Source of the DNA: Tsuneonella suprasediminis
Lineage (GTDB): Bacteria; Pseudomonadota; Alphaproteobacteria; Sphingomonadales; Sphingomonadaceae
Reading direction: 5' to 3'
NCBI RefSeq assembly: GCF_003605755.1
Contig: NZ_RAHJ01000022.1
Coordinates: 186,001 to 250,000 of the forward strand
DNA: 64,000 bases
Shown here in pieces: positions 35,789-45,264 of this stretch. Each line of letters begins with the position of its first letter. The first letter of the stretch is position 1. A program made the translations under genes and the position numbers. The notes under the pieces were generated by a model. It had not been told where the DNA came from, did not search any database, and worked only from the letters and a program-made list of their open reading frames with translations.

Positions 35789-36127
35789 ATGAAATTCATC
35801 ATCGCCGTAATCAAGCCGTTCAAGCTCGACGAAGTGCGTGAGGCTCTTTCGGGCATCGGCGTCGCGGGCATGACGGTGACCGAAGTGAAGGGCTTCGGGC
35901 GCCAGAAGGGCCAGACGGAAATCTATCGCGGGGCCGAGTATTCGACCAACATGCTTCCCAAGGTGAAGCTGGAGATCGCGACGAGCGATGCGATCGCCCC
36001 ACAAGTTGTCGAGACGATCCAGCAAGTCGCCAGCACAGAGGCCATCGGCGATGGCAAGATATTCGTGCTCGATCTCGCATCCGCCACGCGCATCCGCACC
36101 GGCGAAACCGGCGACACCGCGCTGTAA
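35789..36127 (+). CDS. glnK: Nitrogen regulatory protein P-II
   Basis: A 112-residue PII signal protein. The T-loop tyrosine for uridylylation is Y51 in EIYRGAEYS, and the C-terminal signature (DGKIFVLDLASATRIRTGETG) is present. It senses ATP/ADP and 2-oxoglutarate and controls the ammonium channel. It sits 26 bases upstream of amtB, the standard glnK-amtB pair, so glnK is preferred over glnB. Start 35789 is supported by GGGGCAGGG before the ATG. Confidence 0.93.
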   Translation: MKFIIAVIKPFKLDEVREALSGIGVAGMTVTEVKGFGRQKGQTEIYRGAEYSTNMLPKVKLEIATSDAIAPQVVETIQQVASTEAIGDGKIFVLDLASATRIRTGETGDTAL

Positions 36128-36153
36128 TTCCCATGGACACGAGGGGTACTCCA

Positions 36154-37491
36154 ATGATCCGCAAACTCGTTACCGGCGCGGTCGTGGCAGGGGGCTCGAT
36201 GCTCGCCACCACCGCCGCCTTTGCTCAGGAAGCTGCCGAAAAGGCGGCACCTGTTCCCAACCCCGGCAACAATGCCTGGATGATGACCGCAACGGTTCTC
36301 GTTCTGCTGATGATCCTGCCGGGGCTTGCGCTGTTTTATGGCGGCCTGACCCGGTCGAAGAACATGCTGTCCACAATGACGCAGATCGGCGCGGCAGCGG
36401 CGCTGGCGATGCTGATCTGGGTGATGTGGGGTTACTCGATGGCCTTCGGGCCGACGACCTCGGAAGGGTTCATCGGTAATTTCGTCAGTTCCGGTTCGCT
36501 GTTCCTGTCGTCGGTCACGCCCGATTCGACTGCAGCGACATTCTCTGACGAAGTGATCAGCGAATACGTGTTCGTCAGCTTCCAGATGACTTTCGCCGCG
36601 ATTACCGCAGCGCTGGTGCTGGGCGCGACAGTCGAGCGCATGAAGTTTTCGGCAGTGATGGTGTTCACGGCTGTGTGGTTGACGATCGTCTATTTCCCGA
36701 TTGCACACATGGTCTGGGCAGGCGGCGGTTTGCTGTTCAAGCTCGGCGCGCTGGACTTTGCGGGTGGCACTGTGGTGCACATCAATGCGGGCGTGTCCGC
36801 ACTGGTCGCTGCGATCATCCTCGGTAAGCGCAAAGGCTATCCCAGCGAACCGATGCCGCCGCACAGCCTGACGCTGACTATGGTGGGCACCGGTCTGCTC
36901 TGGGTGGGCTGGTTTGGCTTCAACGCCGGGTCGGAACTAGAAGCCGACGGCACCGCAGGCCTCGCCATGATCAACACCTTTGTTGCTACAGCGTCGGCAG
37001 GTCTGTTCTGGATGCTGGCGGAAAAGGTCTCCGGCCACAAAGGTTCGGCACTCGGTTTCTGCTCGGGGATTATTGCCGGTCTTGTCGCAGTGACCCCGGC
37101 TGCCGGCAACTCCGGCCCGTTTGGTGCGATCGTGCTGGGCGCTGTCGCCTCGATCGTGTGTTTCTTGGTGGTCAGCAAGCTCAAGCCCAAGCTCGGCTTC
37201 GACGATTCGCTCGATGCATTCGGCATCCACGGCGTAGGCGGCATCGTTGGCGCCATCGGCACCGGCATCGTATATCAGCCGGTATTCGGCGGGCCGGGCG
37301 ATGGCTCCACTGCGATGGGTGCACAGGTCTGGATCCAGATTCAGGCCGTGCTCGTCTCGCTGGTCTGGGCTGCTATCGGCACCGTGATCGCGATCTACAT
37401 CGCCAAGCTTATCACCGGGCTGCGTGTCTCCCCCGAAGTCGAACAGGAAGGTCTCGACATCGGCGAACACGGAGAGCGCGCCTACAACTGA
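36154..37491 (+). CDS. amtB: Ammonium transporter AmtB
   Basis: A 445-residue trimeric ammonium channel of the inner membrane. Residues 1-25 form a signal sequence, as in E. coli AmtB, followed by eleven hydrophobic helices. The pore-lining twin histidines are visible in DFAGGTVVHINAG and DAFGIHGVGGIVG, and the first helix has LFYGGLTRSKN. GlnK, encoded just upstream, would block it under nitrogen excess. A strong terminator follows. Confidence 0.93.
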   Translation: MIRKLVTGAVVAGGSMLATTAAFAQEAAEKAAPVPNPGNNAWMMTATVLVLLMILPGLALFYGGLTRSKNMLSTMTQIGAAAALAMLIWVMWGYSMAFGPTTSEGFIGNFVSSGSLFLSSVTPDSTAATFSDEVISEYVFVSFQMTFAAITAALVLGATVERMKFSAVMVFTAVWLTIVYFPIAHMVWAGGGLLFKLGALDFAGGTVVHINAGVSALVAAIILGKRKGYPSEPMPPHSLTLTMVGTGLLWVGWFGFNAGSELEADGTAGLAMINTFVATASAGLFWMLAEKVSGHKGSALGFCSGIIAGLVAVTPAAGNSGPFGAIVLGAVASIVCFLVVSKLKPKLGFDDSLDAFGIHGVGGIVGAIGTGIVYQPVFGGPGDGSTAMGAQVWIQIQAVLVSLVWAAIGTVIAIYIAKLITGLRVSPEVEQEGLDIGEHGERAYN

Positions 37492-37590
37492 TCGAACAAG
37501 ATTATCCAGTTTGGCGGGATCGGGGACTCTCTCCTCTCCTCAATCCCGGTCCCGCCATCAGATGTTCCTCCTGCGAACAACACCTTTACA

Positions 37591-37623
37591 AGGCCGGAGC
37601 CAGCCGCTCCGGCCTCTTTTTTG
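37591..37623 (+). terminator. Intrinsic terminator after amtB
   Basis: GGCCGGAGC and GCTCCGGCC form a 9-bp stem with a 5-base loop followed by TCTTTTTTG. It closes the glnK-amtB operon. Confidence 0.92.
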
Positions 37624-37727
37624 TGGGCTGATTATGGGGCCACACCTAGAAACCTTTATGCCTTTGCTTTGGGCTCATGTGGCTTGTGGCCCGCCAACGG
37701 CGGGCCATCTGGCGCAATACCACGTGG

Positions 37728-39314
37728 TTAGTGCTTCAGCTCCGCCTTCACGAGGTCCGCGCATCTTTCACCGATCATGATGCTGGGCGCGTTGGTGTTG
37801 CCGCTGACCAGCCGCGGCATGATCGATGCATCGGCGATCCACAGACCATTGATACCGCGCACTTTGAGCTGCGGGTCGACGACGCTGTCGGGATCGCTGC
37901 CCATCCGGCATGTGCCGACAGGGTGATAGACGGTATCCGCGCGGCTGCGGATGAGATCGTCCAGTGCATCGTCATCGTCGAGATCGACGGGGTAGCGATC
38001 CTGCGGATTGTAGACGGCCATTGCCGGCGCATCGACGATGCGGTGCGATAGCCGCACCCCTGCACGCAAAGTCGCCATATCGCGTTCGTCGTCGAGAAAG
38101 TTGGGATCGATCCGCGGCGCATCGTCGGCATCGTTGCTGGCCAGCCGCACGGTTCCCCGGCTTTCGGGGCGCAGTACGCAGGCATGAAGCGAGAAGCCGT
38201 GGCCTTTTACGCTTTGCCGTCCGTGATCTTCCAGCATGGCCGGGACGAAGTGCCACTGGACATCAGGCGCAGGCGCATCGTTCATCACTTTCCAGAAACC
38301 CCCAGCCTCGGCGTAGGGCGTGGTCATGATGCCGGTGCGCTTACGGCGGTGTTCGACGATGGCCTTCACCATCCGCACACTGCCTTTCAGGCTGGTGCCG
38401 ATGAAATCGGTATTGTCCGTTTCCCAGCTCGATACGTAGTCGGGGTGATCCTGCAGGTCCGAACCGACAGCGGCCATATCGGCCAGCACATCAATCCCGT
38501 GTTCCTTGAGATGCGCTGCCGGGCCGATACCTGACAGCATCATGATCTGCGGCGAATTGAACGCGCCCGCCGACAGCACAACGCCACCGCGGGCCGACAG
38601 CGTGCGTTCTTTGCCTGCGACAGTATAAGTCACCCCGCGCGCGCGGCCTTCGGATATCTCGATCCGCTGCACTGTCACCCCGATACGGATATCCAGATTG
38701 TGACTGCTACGGAGCGGTTCGACATAGGCGCGGGCTGCCGACCAGCGCTCACCATCTTTCTGGGTTACCTGATACAGCCCGAAACCTTCCTGTTTCGCGC
38801 CGTTGAAATCGGCATTGTGGGGAAGCTGCAGTTGCGTCGCCGCATCGACGAAGGCGTGGCTGCCGGGATTGCAGTACTTCTGATCGCTGACCCACAACGG
38901 GCCACGGGCCCCGTGGTATTCGTCCTCACCGCGCACATTGTGTTCCGCCCGCTTGAAATAGGGCAGCACGTCGTCGTAACTCCACCCGTCGCAGCCGAGC
39001 GCGGCCCAGTTATCGTAATCCCAGCGGTTGCCGCGGATATAGATCATCGCGTTAATGGCACTCGACCCACCAAGCCCGCGCCCGCGCGGCTGATAACCGA
39101 TGCGCCCTTTCAGCCCCTTCTGCGGAACCGTATCGTACCGATAGTTGGAGGCATTGCGGATGAAGGGCATGAACCCCGGCGTCTTGATAAACATGTTATC
39201 GTTGCGCGGTCCTGCTTCCAGCAGGCACACGCGCTTGCCCGCTTCCGCCAGTCGCCCGGCAACTGCACTGCCGCCGCTGCCGCCGCCGATTACGATGACG
39301 TCGAACTCATCCAT
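37728..39314 (-). CDS. GMC-family FAD-dependent oxidoreductase (choline/alcohol dehydrogenase-like)
   Basis: A 528-residue FAD enzyme. The N-terminal FAD-binding motif is VIGGGSGGSAVAGRLAE (7-23), then the GMC signatures GRGLGGSSAINAMIYIRG (about 80) and LSAGAFNSPQIMMLSGIG (about 255). The catalytic HPVGTCRMG lies near residue 465. Resemblance is to BetA/AlkJ-type alcohol dehydrogenases that pass electrons to the respiratory chain; substrate is unclear. ATG 39314 is chosen over a start at 39344 because it places the FAD motif normally. Confidence 0.88.
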   Translation of the reverse strand: MDEFDVIVIGGGSGGSAVAGRLAEAGKRVCLLEAGPRNDNMFIKTPGFMPFIRNASNYRYDTVPQKGLKGRIGYQPRGRGLGGSSAINAMIYIRGNRWDYDNWAALGCDGWSYDDVLPYFKRAEHNVRGEDEYHGARGPLWVSDQKYCNPGSHAFVDAATQLQLPHNADFNGAKQEGFGLYQVTQKDGERWSAARAYVEPLRSSHNLDIRIGVTVQRIEISEGRARGVTYTVAGKERTLSARGGVVLSAGAFNSPQIMMLSGIGPAAHLKEHGIDVLADMAAVGSDLQDHPDYVSSWETDNTDFIGTSLKGSVRMVKAIVEHRRKRTGIMTTPYAEAGGFWKVMNDAPAPDVQWHFVPAMLEDHGRQSVKGHGFSLHACVLRPESRGTVRLASNDADDAPRIDPNFLDDERDMATLRAGVRLSHRIVDAPAMAVYNPQDRYPVDLDDDDALDDLIRSRADTVYHPVGTCRMGSDPDSVVDPQLKVRGINGLWIADASIMPRLVSGNTNAPSIMIGERCADLVKAELKH

Positions 39315-39347
39315 TCCCAAGGCTCCTTTTTTATCTGGAGACAAGGG

Positions 39348-40310
39348 TTAGGCGGCTTCGCGAGTCCCTGCAATCGGGTTTTCAGATGAAACTTGCTTTG
39401 GCGTTGCCGTTTCCTGCTGCGCCTGTCGCGCCAGCCAGCGTTCGCGCATCGTGTCCGATGTTTCCCGGCTGCCGTCGTGGCTCCAGCCGGGTGGGCGAAG
39501 AAGATATGATAGCTTGTGCCGCCATGGTGCTCGCCAGATATCGCCCAGCATCGCCACCCATTCGTGGAAGACGGCGTGCAACAGATTGAAACTGCCGAGT
39601 TGTTTGACGATACCATAACGGATCGGTTCACCCCCTTCACGGGGCAATACTTCGGGTTCGAATGTGCCGAACATCCGATCCCACACGATGAAGACCCCCG
39701 CGTAGTTTCGGTCGAGATAGCGCGGATTGGTGGCATGGTGCACCCGGTGGTGGCTCGGCGTGTTCATCACCGCTTCGAACCAGCGCGGCAGCCTTTCGAT
39801 TGCTTCCGTATGAATCCAGAACTGGTAGATCAGGTTGAACCCGGCCACCACCGCGATCATCGCAGGGGGAAATCCGATCAGCACCAGCGGCAGCTTGAAA
39901 GCAAAGCCCAGCGTCAGCGCCCCGGTCCAGGTTTGCCGTAACGCAGTCGACAGGTTGTAATGCTGGCTGGAATGATGATTCACGTGGCTCGCCCAGAACC
40001 AGCGTACACGATGCCCCGTCCGGTGAATCCAGTAATAGGCCAGATCGTCGAGCACAAAACAGGCGATCCACGCCCACCATGTCCAGCCGATATCGAACAG
40101 ACGGAACTGGTAGGTATAAACGAATGCCGCCAGTGCGATGCCACCCAGCAGGACGCCCGCCGCCGTGCTGCCCAGCCCCAGTCCGAGGCTGGTAAGCGTA
40201 TCCTTTGCTTCGTATGCCTCGCGCCGTACCTTCCAGGCCCAGATCATTTCGATCAGGACCAGCAGAACAAAGCCAGGCACGGCATAATCGACAGGTGAAA
40301 AATCGGGCAT
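39348..40310 (-). CDS. Sterol desaturase / fatty acid hydroxylase family protein
   Basis: A 320-residue membrane di-iron enzyme with about four to five hydrophobic helices. The histidine clusters HRTGH, HVNHHSSQHYN and NTPSHHRVHHATN are those of the FA_hydroxylase superfamily and supply the iron ligands. It would hydroxylate or desaturate a lipid, carotenoid or sterol-like substrate using oxygen. It lies just upstream of the GMC oxidoreductase (33 bases) on the same strand, so an alcohol made by this enzyme could be the substrate of the next; that is inference. Confidence 0.82.
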   Translation of the reverse strand: MPDFSPVDYAVPGFVLLVLIEMIWAWKVRREAYEAKDTLTSLGLGLGSTAAGVLLGGIALAAFVYTYQFRLFDIGWTWWAWIACFVLDDLAYYWIHRTGHRVRWFWASHVNHHSSQHYNLSTALRQTWTGALTLGFAFKLPLVLIGFPPAMIAVVAGFNLIYQFWIHTEAIERLPRWFEAVMNTPSHHRVHHATNPRYLDRNYAGVFIVWDRMFGTFEPEVLPREGGEPIRYGIVKQLGSFNLLHAVFHEWVAMLGDIWRAPWRHKLSYLLRPPGWSHDGSRETSDTMRERWLARQAQQETATPKQVSSENPIAGTREAA

Positions 40311-40320
40311 CGTATCTGCC

Positions 40321-40716
40321 TTATAGCCGCCGCAGGCTTGCTGCCCAGGCCTGAGCCTGAGGGCCGAGATCGAGCGTGACCGTGCCGAAGCGCTTTTCGT
40401 GTGTACCGATCGTGATGAATTGTTGGTCGAGCCGGGATTTGGCATGGCTATCGAGCAGGCGCCCGACAAAGCGTGCGCCATGGCGGCGCAGCAGCAGCAC
40501 ACGCCCGTCGGCATCACGCAGCAGCGCCCCATATCCCGCGCGATCGATGGAAATCTCTACCGGATCGAAGCCATCGACCGTTTCGTTCGCCAATGCGCGG
40601 GCCTGATCGGTATCGCGAATGCGGATATCGCCGCCAAGCCCCAGCTTGTGCGCGATGAAGGCAAGCAGCAGGATGGCTGCTAACGACCCAACGAACTGGA
40701 CCAGTTGCATGGCCAT
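40321..40716 (-). CDS. Uncharacterised membrane-anchored protein
   Basis: A 131-residue protein with one N-terminal hydrophobic segment (about residues 8-28) and a soluble domain rich in short beta-strand-like stretches (GYGALLRDADGRVLLLRRHGARFVG). It resembles nothing I can name. It is closely packed between the hydroxylase gene (10 bases) and the phosphatase-like gene (15 bases), suggesting one transcript. ATG 40710 is an equally good start. Confidence 0.65.
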   Translation of the reverse strand: MAMQLVQFVGSLAAILLLAFIAHKLGLGGDIRIRDTDQARALANETVDGFDPVEISIDRAGYGALLRDADGRVLLLRRHGARFVGRLLDSHAKSRLDQQFITIGTHEKRFGTVTLDLGPQAQAWAASLRRL

Positions 40717-40731
40717 CGTCTGATGCCGGGA

Positions 40732-41169
40732 TCAGTGCGCGGCGCCAGCCAGCGCATCCATCGCGCCGCGAATGGGCGACACGTCGTATCCCGCGTCGGC
40801 AGCGGCAGCGGCGATGGCATCGGGGCTTTCCCCCGCCTTCGCTTGCGCGAGTGCCCACAGCAGAGTGGAGCGAGTGCCCGAACGGCAATAACCGAGCACC
40901 TGCCCGCTGGCTCGTGCTAGCGCTTCGGCCATCGCATCGACTTGCGGGGCGCTGAAGCCGGAATGCGTGATCGGGATTGCGACATAGTCGATCCCTGCCG
41001 CGCGCGCCGCAGCCTCTATCTGCGGGCCGGGCACCTGATCGTCGCTCTCACCTTCCGGCCGGTTGTTGATGATCAGCGTCACACCCTGTGCGAGCGCATC
41101 GGATACATCGGCAACCGAGATCTGCGGGCTCGCAAGCATCGTATCGGACAGGCGGCGAAATTGGGCCAT
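40732..41169 (-). CDS. DUF442 / TIGR01244-type phosphatase or sulfurtransferase
   Basis: A 145-residue protein of the dual-specificity-phosphatase fold. The active loop is YCRSGTRS with the catalytic cysteine near residue 94, preceded by INNRPEGESDDQVPG, both typical of the TIGR01244 (beta-lactamase-hydrolase-like N-terminal) family. Some relatives are fused to or neighbour persulfide dioxygenases and are linked to sulfide metabolism; none is encoded here. Molecular substrate unknown. Confidence 0.82.
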   Translation of the reverse strand: MAQFRRLSDTMLASPQISVADVSDALAQGVTLIINNRPEGESDDQVPGPQIEAAARAAGIDYVAIPITHSGFSAPQVDAMAEALARASGQVLGYCRSGTRSTLLWALAQAKAGESPDAIAAAAADAGYDVSPIRGAMDALAGAAH

Positions 41170-41176
41170 GTATGTC

Positions 41177-41962
41177 TTATCCCTTCTGGCGGCGTTTGCG
41201 CTGGGCCATATTCAGCCCTTCGACTGCGACCGAAAAACCCATCGCCGCGTAAATATAGCCTTTGGGTACGTGGAACCCGAACGCATCGGCGATCAGAACG
41301 AACCCGATCATCACCAGAAACGCCAGCGCCAGCATGACCAGTGTCGGGTTGTTTTCGATAAATCGCGCCAATGGATCGGCAGCGAACAGCATGATCGTGA
41401 CAGTGATAACCACGGCGGTGACCATGATCGGCACTTCATCGGTCATGCCCACGGCAGTGAGGATCGAATCGATAGAAAATACCAGGTCGAGTGCGATGAT
41501 CTGAGCGATAGCGCTGCCGAATGTGAGTTGAGCGACAGCTTTCGCCGGTGTCTTGTCGAGCAGGTCGTCCGATTCGTCTTCGGGCGACATCGAGTGGTGA
41601 ATTTCCTTGGTGGCCTTCCACAACAGGAACAGGCCACCGGCCAGCAGAATGAGGTCGCGCCCTGAAAATGCGGTCTCGAACGTTGGTTCGCCATATGGGC
41701 CGGGCGCGCCTTGCAACCCAAGGTCGAACAGCGGTGTTTGCAATGTCACCAGCCAGCCGATCAGCATCAGCAAGGCGATTCGCATTATCAGTGCCAGCGA
41801 CAGGCCGATCCGCCGCGCGCGAGTCTGCTGATGTTCAGGTAACTTATTGGAAAGAATGGCGATAAATACGAGATTGTCGATCCCGAGAACCACCTCCAGT
41901 GCGATCAGGGTGAGCAGTGCGAGCCATGCCGCGGGGTCGGATAGGAGAGCAAGAAGATCCAT
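41177..41962 (-). CDS. TerC-family integral membrane protein
   Basis: A 261-residue protein with about seven helices. The signature [17 protein letters not shown] (18-34) and the later [16 protein letters not shown] carry the conserved acidic residues of the TerC family, linked to metal efflux (manganese, and tellurite resistance in the name-giving member). ATG 41962 (MDLLALL) is chosen over the farther start at 42073, which would precede a non-membrane segment and match no family member. It is the first gene of a minus-strand run to 37728. Confidence 0.85.
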   Translation of the reverse strand: MDLLALLSDPAAWLALLTLIALEVVLGIDNLVFIAILSNKLPEHQQTRARRIGLSLALIMRIALLMLIGWLVTLQTPLFDLGLQGAPGPYGEPTFETAFSGRDLILLAGGLFLLWKATKEIHHSMSPEDESDDLLDKTPAKAVAQLTFGSAIAQIIALDLVFSIDSILTAVGMTDEVPIMVTAVVITVTIMLFAADPLARFIENNPTLVMLALAFLVMIGFVLIADAFGFHVPKGYIYAAMGFSVAVEGLNMAQRKRRQKG

Positions 41963-42229
41963 TGCCTGCTTCAATGGCAACACTCGCTCCCGCTGGCAAG
42001 AATCGCTGTACCGGCCAACCGCAGGATTGTGATGATGCGACAAATTTTCTGTTGGGACGGGCCAGTTAATCAAAATGTTCGCTTAACACTTTGGTATGCG
42101 CTATGAACCTACATTGATTGACCGGCGTGCATTGTTCTTCGGAGCGAATCGTGTCGGCCCGGCGCGTTCCGTCCGCGCCGTCGGGGGGGAGTTGTGGGGC
42201 GGTTAAAGTGCGAAGGTACGTTTTAGACT

Positions 42230-42958
42230 ATGGGTTATGACAGAGGGCGCCGTCGCGGCCGGGACAAACGCGATGGTTTCGGCGAGGACAACTTCGATCC
42301 GTTCGGCGGGGGGCCGGACAGTTTTCCTCCTCGCGACAATTTCGGTGGCGGTGACCGCTTCGGCGGCGGCGGCGGTGATCGTTTCGGTGGCGGTGGCGGC
42401 GGTGGCCGTCCGGGCGGCGGCGGCGGTGGTGGCGGTTTCAACCGCATGCCCCCGCAAGTTGTCGGCACCGGTAAAGGCACGGTGAAGTTCTTCAATGGCC
42501 AGAAAGGCTTCGGCTTCATTGCCCAGGAAACTGGCGGTGAAGATGTGTTCGTGCACATTTCCGCAGTCGAACGTGCCGGTCTGGAAGGGCTGGCCGAAGG
42601 GCAGGAGCTGGAATTCAACCTCGTCGATCGCGGTGGCAAAGTTTCCGCTCAGGATCTTCAGATCGTCGGTGACGTAATTCCGGTTACCAGCAGCAGCAGC
42701 AGCAGCAGCGCTCCGGAAAAACCGCGTCGCGAACTGACTGGCGAGAAGGCAACCGGCACGGTTAAATTCTTCAACGCGGTCAAGGGTTTCGGTTTCCTCG
42801 TTCGCGACGATGGCCAACCCGATGCATTCGTTCACATTTCTGCGGTTGAACGCTCTGGTCTGTCTTCGATCAACGAAGGCGACCGGTTCGAGTTCGACCT
42901 CGAAGTCGACCGACGAGGCAAGCATTCGGCGGTTAACCTGGTGCCCGTTCAGGATTGA
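42230..42958 (+). CDS. Cold-shock protein with two CSD domains and a Gly-rich leader
   Basis: A 242-residue nucleic-acid-binding protein. Residues 1-75 are a glycine- and arginine-rich disordered leader ([16 protein letters not shown] and longer glycine runs). The first cold-shock domain spans about 80-147 ([28 protein letters not shown]) and the second about 173-240 ([28 protein letters not shown]), joined by a serine-rich linker with eight consecutive serines. Both carry the RNP1 and RNP2 aromatics. Single-domain Csps are about 70 residues; the tandem form is common in alphaproteobacteria. It probably acts as an RNA chaperone. Confidence 0.9.
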   Translation: MGYDRGRRRGRDKRDGFGEDNFDPFGGGPDSFPPRDNFGGGDRFGGGGGDRFGGGGGGGRPGGGGGGGGFNRMPPQVVGTGKGTVKFFNGQKGFGFIAQETGGEDVFVHISAVERAGLEGLAEGQELEFNLVDRGGKVSAQDLQIVGDVIPVTSSSSSSSAPEKPRRELTGEKATGTVKFFNAVKGFGFLVRDDGQPDAFVHISAVERSGLSSINEGDRFEFDLEVDRRGKHSAVNLVPVQD

Positions 42959-43015
42959 TTGCCGGCGGCGTTGCGGTCTGTTTGACCGTAGCAATGCAAC
43001 TGCCTACACGGTGCG

Positions 43016-43045
43016 AATGGCGGCCCTTCACGGGGCCGCCATTTG
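43016..43045 (+). terminator. Hairpin between csp gene and argD
   Basis: AATGGCGGCCC (43016-43026) and GGGCCGCCATT (43033-43043) make an 11-bp perfect stem with a 6-base loop. The following bases (TGTCGTTTC) are only weakly T-rich, so it may act as a terminator or attenuator before argD. Confidence 0.55.
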
Positions 43046-43083
43046 TCGTTTCAAATCTCTCGTTCGTTTCTGGTTGAAGGATT

Positions 43084-44280
43084 ATGCCGATGTCGATCAC
43101 TCCGCTCATGCCCGTTTATCCCCGGTGCGGCGTGCGCCCCGTGCGCGGTGAACATTGCCACCTGATCGACGAAGACGGCACGCGTTATCTCGATTTCGCC
43201 AGCGGCATTGCCGTCAATCTGCTTGGTCACAGCCATCCCGGTCTGATCGGTGCGATCCAGAAACAGGCCGAAACGTTGATGCACGTATCGAACCTTTACG
43301 GTAGCCCGCAGGGTGAAGCACTGGCCCAGCGGCTGGTGGACAAGACTTTCGCCGACACGGTATTCTTCACCAATTCGGGGGCCGAGGCTGTTGAAGCGGC
43401 GATCAAGACCGCGCGGGCCTATCACCAAAGCGTGGGCAATGATGACAAGTATGAGCTGATCACGTTCACCAACGCCTTCCACGGGCGGACGATGGCGACG
43501 ATCAGCGCCTCGAATCAGGAGAAGATGCACAAGGGCTTCATGCCCCTGCTCGCCGGGTTCAAATATGCCGAGTTCGACGACCTCGACAGCGCCAAGGCGC
43601 TGATGGGGCCGAACACCGCGGGGTTCCTCGTCGAACCGATTCAGGGCGAAGGGGGCATTCGCCCCGCGTCCGACGAATTCATCAAAGGCCTGCGTGCGCT
43701 GTGTGACGAACACGATCTGATGCTGGTATTCGATGAAGTGCAGTGCGGCGTCGCCCGGACCGGAACGCTCTATGCTTATGAGCAATACGGGGTCGAACCC
43801 GATATCCTCGCCACGGCCAAGGGCATCGGAGGCGGTTTCCCGCTCGGCGCATGTCTGGCGACGGAAAGGGCCGCACGCGGCATGGGTATCGGCACGCATG
43901 GATCGACATACGGCGGCAATCCGCTGGCGATGGCGGCAGGTACTGCCGTGCTCGATGCTGTGGCCAACGACGAATTTCTCAGCGAAGTGCGCGAGAAGGG
44001 CGAACGCATTCGTGCCCGGCTTGAGCAGTTCATTGGCAATTATCCCGATCTGTTCGATTTCGTGCGTGGCAAGGGGCTGATGCTCGGCCTGCGGATGAAA
44101 GTCGAAAGCCGTCCGTTCTACGCGCATCTGCGCGATAACCATCAGTTGTTGACGGTGGCGGCGGGCGATCAGACCCTTCGCATCCTGCCTCCGCTGGTGA
44201 TTGGCGATGCAGAGATCGACGAGTTCTTCGATAAGCTGTCGGCTGGTGCCGCCGACTATCAGCCGCCGGAGGCTGCGTGA
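43084..44280 (+). CDS. argD: Acetylornithine/succinyldiaminopimelate aminotransferase
   Basis: A 398-residue class III PLP aminotransferase of arginine synthesis. The PLP lysine is in [15 protein letters not shown] near residue 246, and [14 protein letters not shown] (about 100) plus [14 protein letters not shown] are family signatures. It makes N-acetylornithine from the semialdehyde. It is followed directly by argF, whose ATG lies at the stop (GTGATG), so argD and argF form an operon. Confidence 0.92.
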   Translation: MPMSITPLMPVYPRCGVRPVRGEHCHLIDEDGTRYLDFASGIAVNLLGHSHPGLIGAIQKQAETLMHVSNLYGSPQGEALAQRLVDKTFADTVFFTNSGAEAVEAAIKTARAYHQSVGNDDKYELITFTNAFHGRTMATISASNQEKMHKGFMPLLAGFKYAEFDDLDSAKALMGPNTAGFLVEPIQGEGGIRPASDEFIKGLRALCDEHDLMLVFDEVQCGVARTGTLYAYEQYGVEPDILATAKGIGGGFPLGACLATERAARGMGIGTHGSTYGGNPLAMAAGTAVLDAVANDEFLSEVREKGERIRARLEQFIGNYPDLFDFVRGKGLMLGLRMKVESRPFYAHLRDNHQLLTVAAGDQTLRILPPLVIGDAEIDEFFDKLSAGAADYQPPEAA

Positions 44281-45209
44281 TGGGATACCGCCACTTCCTC
44301 GACCTGTCTGATGCAGGCACCGATGCACTGAAGGCGATCCTGCGCGACGGCCATGATCGTAAGGCTGCCCGTGCCGACTGGCCCAAGGGGCAGGTGGACA
44401 GCGACGCGCCGCTGGCCGGGCGTGTGCTCGCGATGATCTTCGAAAAGAACTCCACCCGCACCCGCGTCAGCTTCGACATGGCGATGCGCCAGCTTGGCGG
44501 CAGCGCGATGGTGATGGATGCCGGTTCGATGCAGCTGGGGCGGGGTGAAAGCGTGGCCGACACCGCGCGCGTGCTCAGCCGAATGGTCGATGCGATCATG
44601 ATCCGCACCGACGATCACGACAAGATCCGTGAAATGGCGGCCAATGCGACCGTACCGGTCATCAACGGACTGACCGACCGGTCGCACCCGTGCCAGATCG
44701 TTGCCGATCTGCTGACGATTGAAGAACGCGGGAAATCGCTGGCCGGCCTGGAACTGGCGTGGTTCGGGGATGGCAACAATGTGCTGCATTCGATCCTCGA
44801 AGCGGCAGGGTTGCTGGGCTTCAACGTCCGCGTTGCCACTCCGGCAGGATACGAGCCCGATGCCGAGTTCGCCGAACTGGCACGCAATGGCGGCAGCACG
44901 GTGACGCTGACCAACGATGCCGCCGCGGCAGCGGATGGCGCCGATGTGATCGTGACCGACACGTGGATTTCGATGGGTCAGGCCCATGCCGATGCCAAGC
45001 TGGCGGCGATGGCCCCGTATCAGGTGAATGCCGCACTGATGGCGCGCGCGAAGCCCGATGCGATCTTCCTTCACTGCCTGCCCGCGCATATCGGGGAAGA
45101 AGTGAGCGAAGAAGTGTTCGAAAGCGGCCAGTCGGTCGTGTTCGACGAAGCCGAAAATCGCATTCATGGGCAGAAATCGGTTCTGCTGTGGAGCATGGGG
45201 CTGCTCTGA
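44280..45209 (+). CDS. argF: Ornithine carbamoyltransferase
   Basis: A 309-residue enzyme joining carbamoyl phosphate to ornithine. The carbamoyl phosphate loop is STRTR (58-62), HPCQ is in the SHPCQI stretch, and the active cysteine is in LHCLPAH (about 264). Trimers are cytoplasmic. Its ATG begins at the last base of the argD stop; a GTG at 44277 is an alternative. Confidence 0.93.
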   Translation: MGYRHFLDLSDAGTDALKAILRDGHDRKAARADWPKGQVDSDAPLAGRVLAMIFEKNSTRTRVSFDMAMRQLGGSAMVMDAGSMQLGRGESVADTARVLSRMVDAIMIRTDDHDKIREMAANATVPVINGLTDRSHPCQIVADLLTIEERGKSLAGLELAWFGDGNNVLHSILEAAGLLGFNVRVATPAGYEPDAEFAELARNGGSTVTLTNDAAAAADGADVIVTDTWISMGQAHADAKLAAMAPYQVNAALMARAKPDAIFLHCLPAHIGEEVSEEVFESGQSVVFDEAENRIHGQKSVLLWSMGLL

Positions 45210-45264
45210 CCAATCCGGCTGCGCGGCGATTGCGAATGGCCGCGCAGCCCCCATATTCGCGGCG

